Of a stretch of DNA of 64,000 bases, positions 58,118 to 64,000 are shown piece after piece. The translations under genes were made by a program, and so were the position numbers. The number at the start of each line of letters is the position of its first letter. The stretch's first letter is position 1. A model generated the notes under the pieces. The model made no database searches. It was not told where the DNA came from and saw nothing but the letters and a program-made list of their open reading frames with translations. Origin of the DNA: Limanda limanda (lineage: Eukaryota > Chordata > Actinopteri > Pleuronectiformes > Pleuronectidae); contig NC_083645.1 of the NCBI RefSeq assembly GCF_963576545.1, positions 2,814,001 through 2,878,000 on the forward strand. Reading direction: 5' to 3'.

Positions 58118-59224
58118 CAGAGAGAAACAAATGGTTGTACCCACAGGGGTGAAGACCAGCTATCTCCATCGTCTTCTCAGAAAGATTCATTTAATTTACC
58201 TTTACCTATGAAACGTCCAATCAGTGTCAGGCTTTGGGTCGAGTATCTCAACAGGCACACTTACATACTTGGAGGTCTGTAATCAGCCATATCAAAAGAA
58301 TGGGATTAAACGTTGGAGAATGCATCAAACTCACCATATTATAACAGATCCAGTAAAAGGTCATTATCTGCGTGTTTCTCTTTGCTCATAGGGAACTCAG
58401 AGGTTCATGGTGTTAGTCAAGTCTGCTTTGTTTGTCTCGTGCCCTCTAAACCATGACAGTGTGACTTCAGTTATTCTATTGTGTTCCCTTTGAATAGTGT
58501 TTCTTGTGTGTGGAACATCCTAGAACAATTTCCTCCTTTTGAGAACACTCATTAGGAGGAGGATGAAGAACCACTCTCTGTTTCCCTCTATGTCACCTTT
58601 TCACGGGCGTCTGGGGGAAGGGCTGGCCTGCATCTTGAAGAGTTGATCCATTCTGCTTTACCTTGGACCTGGATGTTACAGCACCTTTTCTATATGAAAG
58701 AGACACTGTTCCAGATTTGATTGATCTCCTACATGAAAGGGATGAAGAAGTTAATTTGAAGATTTTGGCAGTCTGCTTGATACCTCAATATAGAACAAGA
58801 TCCTGTTTAATTGAGTTAGTTAGATAGTTAGTTTTAATAATATACTCTCGCACATACCCATCAGTCCAAAGCAGATTTTTTTTGGGGTGTCAAAGATGGG
58901 CTTGCACTATGTGTGCTTTCAATGGAATAAAGCACAAGAGGCAATGTGTGTGGCTACTTTCAAACCAGTGGTCATCATAATTTTGGTCAGTGTCTCTTTA
59001 TTGTGGATATCATTCTCTCAACCTGACCTGAGCTATATAAAGCGAACGGCATCCACTTCAGGGCACTTGACAACATTTTTTTTATTTAGTCTCCTAGTTG
59101 GGAAAACTTTAACCTACTTAAAAACTGGTCTACAATTACTAGCAAGTATTTGTAGCTCTAACAACTTTGCGTATTTACAAAATCTATTTCCATATATAAA
59201 AGGACCAGATTAATGAAACAATTG
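58118..59224. other. Unassigned non-coding sequence
   Basis: No gene recognised. A 108-codon frame at 58887-59213 contains a hydrophobic stretch but no known domain. Confidence 0.5.
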
Positions 59225-59368
59225 CTCATGTTACTCTGTAAGCGTTTGAAGAGTGTTCCAGCTTCTGGTCTCCTTGATGCTTCAAGTCTACATTAAAACC
59301 TTCTGCAAAAGACATCAGCTGCTGCCTGAGTTCTCCTTTCACCAGCTTCCAGAAAACTCCCATAGCAT
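59225..59368 (-). repeat. Dispersed repeat M, copy 2
   Basis: Gap-free partner of 34650-34787. The minus strand carries the same 45-codon frame (59363-59226). The SINE tail that follows on the plus strand begins within its last bases (GCATGCACTGTATGAATG). Confidence 0.7.
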
Positions 59369-59466
59369 GCACTGTATGAATGTGTGTGTGAATTGGGGAA
59401 AAATCACAGTTAAGAGCTTTGAGTGGTCATCATGAGTAGAAAAGTGTTCTAGAAATAAAGACCATT
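59369..59466 (+). repeat. SINE 3' fragment
   Basis: CACTGTATGAATGTGTGTG, GAGCTTTGAGTGGTCATCAT and GTAGAAAAGTGTTCTAGAAA match the 3' half of the SINE at 33577-33824. Confidence 0.7.
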
Positions 59467-60159
59467 TACTTTGCTTTGTGCAGATGGATTTTGTGACCAT
59501 AATGTGCCCGTGTGCTGATTTGACAACCGTTAAAGTCAGTGGATGATTTGGTTTCATGCTAGTGTTGTGATGTTTGCAGATGCAGTGCGTTCCCACTGAT
59601 GATCTCAAATAAAGCTTAGCATGCCTCATGAGTCAATGAATGGGCTGCACCTATGAATTAGTCATTCTGTTCTGCTTGAAGTCATAATGTGTCTGTGATA
59701 CAGCTCTTATGTGACACAGTGGGCTGAGCAGTCTGGAATTAGACTCTTTAGGCAGCAAGGACTGTGGTGACAGAATAGACAGGAGGGATTTTAAGATACC
59801 AAGCTCTCGCAAAATATATTTACTAAGGATAAATGTGCACGTAAACCTTTTCATCAGTGATAAAAAGATATTTTTTCTGACTGCTCCGAGTTCACAAGGT
59901 GAAAGATAAGTTAATACATTTAATTTTTAGCTGTGCAAGGCAGTAGTCCTAATTCAACTTCAACATGAACCATACTGTGCACCAACACCTCCTAGTATGA
60001 AGTTTGAAGGAAAGATGTGCGTATTTATTTTCTTTATAGCCCCTTTTCAATTGGTCAAAAACCTGGTAACACCTGCTAACATCTGTCTTTTGTCTCAAAG
60101 TAGTCCCGACGTGCTTCCTACAAATCAGAACCATTTCCAAAATCAAACCCATATTTTCA
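59467..60159. other. Unassigned non-coding sequence
   Basis: Nothing recognised. Confidence 0.45.
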
Positions 60160-60845
60160 CACCCAGACTTGGTAAAAGTAATTCACACACGAGTCTTCTC
60201 TATACTGGACTACTGTAACTCCCTCCTCTCCGGCATAAGCCAAAAGTCATTCACCAGCCTCCAACTAGTTCAGAACGTAACAGCTGGGTTTCTCGCTGGT
60301 CTTAAAGGCAACATCACATCACCCAGATCCCTTCTTATTTCCATTGGCTCCCTGTCAGTATTAGAATTGATTATAGGATTTTACTGATCACTTTTAAAGC
60401 AAGCCAGGGTCTGGCTCAGAGCTGCAGCCTTCAGCCCTGCTTGCTGTTCCGAAGTTGAAAACTAAAGGTGAACATGCTTTTGGCATCAGGGCCCCTCTGC
60501 CTTGGAACTCCTACCTGAGGAGATAAGGCGGTTAGAGTCAGTGGCTTCTTTTATATCACTTCTTAAAAACATTTTTATAGACTTGATTTCATGTGATGTT
60601 GTGTTTTTACTGTTTTTATCGTTTTTCTTTTCACCTTTTATTTTACTTGTTCATTTATTTTTGTCATCTTATTGCTTTTATGTGTTCAAGTTTTCATGTG
60701 ACATAGATCCTTGTCACATTGCATCCTGCTTATTATTATTTCTCTTGTATTTACTTTTCTCACTTTGCTTTAAAAGCACTTTGTAAACTCTGTTTTTAAA
60801 AACTGCTTTATAAATAAAGTTTATTATTATTATTATTATTATTAC
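60160..60845 (+). pseudogene. L2-like LINE 3' end
   Basis: The translation from about 60168 reads VKVIHTRVFSILDYCNSLLS, then GISQKSFTSLQLVQNVTAGF, the conserved block after the RT palm in L2-like LINEs. Later, at 60490-60570, PSALELLPEEIRRLESVASF marks the usual C-terminal end. The frame is lost between these. The 3' end is TTATAAATAAAGTTTATTA followed by (TTA)n. 5'-truncated and dead. It is less decayed than the copy at 2385-2940. Confidence 0.82.
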
Positions 60846-62480
60846 CATGGGAATGTATTCAATTTGCCTTCACTCCCGGCTCAAATGACTCTGCAGTAGA
60901 CACAGGTTTTTATTGGCTTGATACTGTAACAAACAACATGCGCAAACAATAAATTAAGTCAGAATATCTGAAATACAAATAAATAGTTGAATAAATTCTG
61001 GTTAAATATACTCTCTGATTTAATTGGGTCAGGCCCCAATGAATTGGGCTGCAGTTGCATCCGGTTCTGTAGAGTTGTAGTTTAAACATTTTTAGAACAG
61101 GCTCTATGGCATCAGTGGGAAATAAATAATTATTAGAAAGCTGCTATTCACTCTCTAAATTAGAAAGTAAACACAGACATTTTTAGCGGGAGCTTTTCAA
61201 ATCCTAATCTGTCCTGCTGACAGGGACAAGCAGATTTATTGTATTTGCTCCTCATCCATAGAGCCCAGGGTTGTTCATTTTGCTCTTACAGTCGCGGAGC
61301 TGTTACTGATTGAATTTGGGTATATTTTTTCAGGCGTAAACTCTGAACAACAGCCCAGGGCTTTGTAGATTAAGGTTGTGGATCACGAACTGCAGAACGC
61401 AGTAAGGCTAGAGCACGACTGAAACAATATATCTTTACAGGCCTACGTGTGCAAATTGTTGAGAGAGAATAATAAGCACTATATCATTGTATTTAAAATA
61501 TGTATTCTATTTCCACACAGCCATGGAGAGTCAGTGGCATATTTAAGCAGATTAAGTAGAGCATGAAGGTCCAGGTCAATGATACATTTCTACACACACA
61601 GTTTTGGTTATGGTTCCATATTAAACTGTCAAAATGATCTCTGTTACAGATTTAATTACACACCAGGACGACTGCAGGGTTTCACACTTTGTCTTCAGTC
61701 ATTACAGATCTCTTTTGGCAACTGCTTTGTACAAAACATTGTACACTTTATGCAACTAGTCTGTATAGAAATCACTATAATCTTCATGCAAATTATGCTT
61801 ATGTTGAATATTGACTTTTGAGTCCTCCTCAAATAATAATGTCAATTTTGTATTCCTTTTATTAACAGTCTATGCTGCAGAATTAAGTTAGAAAACTTTG
61901 TATTCATCCTACCCGGTTTATATGCAATGCCGACATTGTGCATGCATGATTAATCCGATCAGTTCAGAGGTCTGTTAAGCAACCGACACAATCAGACAAG
62001 TTCATAACTTAATAAATGCTCTGTAATTCAGTTCTATAAAGCATTGCAGCACTTCATTGCTCTGGGTCTTTCAGGGATGAAAAATAAGACGTGTTCAACT
62101 TGATCCGTAGACTGCTTGTTAACACACGCAGCCCCGCCATCACCAACTCCAACGTGCTGTTTGCTTGTTGTTTTCACATACATGCCAAGATTCTTGAAAG
62201 ATGTGTTTGACATAGGCAGAGATTTCTGGAATTAGTAGATAGATTGTTTTTAAATTGGTAACCATATATCTCTGCCCTGTATACTACCCTCACTCAGTCC
62301 TGCATACCACATGTATAGTTGTTCTCACTTTTTAAATCTTGTACACACACAATGGATACAGTGCAAAGTTATGGAGCCAGAACAGTCTCAAAAGTAATAA
62401 ATGCACACAGTAATGAATACATGCGCAAAAAAGAAGATCCACAAATGTATTTGGGGATTTATATATATATATATGTGACT
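60846..62480. other. Unassigned non-coding sequence
   Basis: No gene recognised. A short AT run is at about 62457-62474. Confidence 0.5.
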
Positions 62481-62640
62481 CAAAACACAAATACATTTTC
62501 AATGCACACACAAATATGTTTCATTCCATACATAAGTAAAAAAAATTCACATGTAAAACATAAGATTCATCAACATATTTCCGATGCACACACAAATAGA
62601 AAAAAATTCACAAATATATGCATGTAAAAGTATTTGCAAT
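62481..62640. repeat. Imperfect tandem repeat, about 75-bp unit
   Basis: TTCAATGCACACACAAATA and TTCCGATGCACACACAAATA, each followed by AAAAAAATTCACA and a TGTAAAA block, show two to three diverged units. Confidence 0.6.
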
Positions 62641-62744
62641 CTTCATCAAATACATATTTTGAGCTTTTGATTTTGACACTTCTGATACTGTTGACTGGGC
62701 TTTCTAGCGAGGGGTGGAGGCAGCTTAATCTGAGTGTGAGAGCT
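62641..62744. other. Short unassigned spacer
   Basis: Nothing recognised before the target duplication at 62745-62752. Confidence 0.4.
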
Positions 62745-62752
62745 GAAGGCTG

Positions 62753-63333
62753 TTAGCCTGGGTGCCAGACGAATTTAGCCCCGCCCGCAACATTTTCGGT
62801 CGAGAAGTTCGGTCTGGAGTCGCTCCGTTGGAGAGAAACTATCTCCGAACAGAAGTTGTTCGGACCAATCAAATTGTCAGGGCGGGCTTTATACGATGAT
62901 GGACAGATGATCAACAGTTACGTCACCAACTACGTCATCAAAGAGCGCTTGGGTTGACTTTGTTTTCCACAAACATGCCTGCCACTGGAGAGCTGAGATG
63001 TGTCGATGCTGCCATTGAGTCTGTTTTAGGAGACATCAACAGCGCATTAATTTGAAAGAGGAACATAGAAAGGCGATCAAGACATTTATAGATCAAAAAG
63101 ATGTTTTTGCCGTCCTTCCTACGGGATTCTGAAAAAGTTTAATTTATCAGATGGTCGCTTATTTAACATACGTCACATACTACGTTGCTCTGATTGGCTG
63201 TAGGTCTATCCAATTGAGCGAAGAGGCATTTTTTTTCCTGGTTCGGTTGAAACACGCCCAATAATCACATCCCAATGGAGTTGTCTCAGACTCATATTCT
63301 GACTAGAATTATTAGTATGACAACGTCAGGCTA
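62753..63333 (+). mobile_element. 581-bp mini-element with RecQ-like helicase fragment
   Basis: Flanked by GAAGGCTG at 62745-62752 and 63334-63341, an 8-bp target duplication. The ends are TTAGCCTG and CAGGCTA, a short inverted repeat. The 5' part looks like a promoter: GCCCCGCCCG, a CCAAT box at 62864-62868, a TTTATAC sequence near 62888 and TACGTCA at 62919, 62931 and 63169. From the ATG at 62975 the translation reads MPATGELRCVDAAIESVLGD, a stop and a shift, then KTFIDQKDVFAVLPTGF, a stop (TGA at 63130) and KSLIYQ. The latter is the Walker A region of a RecQ-like helicase (LPTGFGKSLxYQ) with its second Gly replaced by a stop. Probably a deletion derivative of a larger element that encodes the helicase. 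Confidence 0.75.
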
Positions 63334-63341
63334 GAAGGCTG

Positions 63342-64000
63342 CGGCTGGGAAAGAGGAATATGAAGAAACTGAAGTGTTTTCTGAACATTGGAGACTTTAA
63401 ACCCCTTCACAATTACAAACCCCAAAACTGAGCATAATAGGTCTCCTTTAAATGTACAATGTAAAATGTATTCTCTTTCCCCTCACTAATGACCAAGCAG
63501 TTAAAGAGTTGGGAATTGTGTATGTAACCAGGGTGTGACCAAATAATTTGAACCCAAATCTGTTAAGTGTTTATCCATCTACGTACATTAACTGTCATCA
63601 TCAAGACAATCACAAACCTAGTCCTTCTGGGAAAAACTTTTTTAACTTGTAGACCAGTGTGCATGTGAGGTGGTTTATTTAACTTAAAAAAATCAAATAC
63701 ACAGAAAGGGACTGTGACGTCTGTGAGCACACAGCGCTGAAGAGAAATTGCTCTGACCACTGAATTATGACCAATGAATTGAACAGCGTTTTCCTGAGCT
63801 GCCGCCCACTGAAGCCAAACATTTTGCAATTGGACTTCTTCTGTTTATTACGGCAACGATGGTGGTCAGGAGTTTTAATTGAAACACTTGACAGATGCAC
63901 AGTTTTCCGAGAGATGCAAATATGAAAAAAACTTTCTCAAGAGCAAACTCTTAGACCAGACAAACGTTATGCAAGCATATTGACTCCTGATAAGGCCACA
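63342..64000. other. Unassigned non-coding sequence
   Basis: Nothing recognised to the end of the window. Overlapping minus-strand open frames (63563-63900) show no domain. Confidence 0.45.

Noticed and set aside
62975..63150. A functional RecQ helicase gene
   Set aside because: Only a short exon-like piece with two stops and a shift, enclosed by a transposon-type target duplication.

Overview
This window looks like an intergenic stretch of a teleost fish genome. The evidence is AT-rich sequence with (CA)n, (AT)n and poly-G tracts, tRNA-derived SINEs of teleost type, Tc1-like transposon remains, teleost-type LINE fragments, and a vertebrate chromovirus (Ty3/gypsy with chromodomain). The species cannot be told from sequence alone. 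I found no host protein-coding gene I can name, no rRNA, no functional tRNA and no CRISPR. The only host-like coding candidate is a 76-codon terminal-exon-like segment at 14705-14936, with a splice acceptor, double stop and AATAAA.

Layout. 1-9 kb: a non-autonomous Harbinger-type element (980-1984), an L2-like LINE tail (2385-2940), a Tc1 transposase N-terminal scrap (6285-6445) and an inverted SINE tail. 9-15 kb: the 3' half of a second Tc1 element (9067-9715), dispersed repeats here called C and B, an antisense Rex-type LINE fragment (13556-14070) and the exon candidate. 15-25 kb: mostly unassigned sequence, but with a 473-bp segment at 18969-19441 that is almost identical to 23693-24167 and is flanked by a 7-bp direct repeat. 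25.9-31.8 kb: a complete minus-strand chromovirus, 5,884 bp, with near-identical LTRs and a 5-bp target duplication. Its gag-protease frame is open, but pol is broken in several places. 33.5-35.9 kb: a candidate long-TIR element with a SINE nested in one arm. 38-45 kb: a second, decayed gypsy fragment, a foldback element, and a repeat block (R) whose units carry nuclear-receptor-type motifs, including one exact AGGTCACAGTGACCT. 46-62 kb: SINEs, microsatellites, a full-length dead Tc1 element with IR/DR ends (56438-58115) and an L2-like LINE tail (60160-60845). 62.7-63.3 kb: a 581-bp element with an 8-bp target duplication, carrying a promoter-like module and a broken RecQ-like helicase exon.

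Nothing here works as a multi-gene pathway; the window is a record of transposition. The most informative items are four. First, the chromovirus has the layout expected for self-primed reverse transcription, with near-identical LTRs around a dead pol. Second, there is the recent 473-bp insertional duplication. Third, there is the RecQ-derived mini-element. Fourth, there is the repeat with oestrogen-receptor-type palindromes. Assignments to repeat families rest on my recognition of motifs and on comparing copies inside the window; no database search was run.
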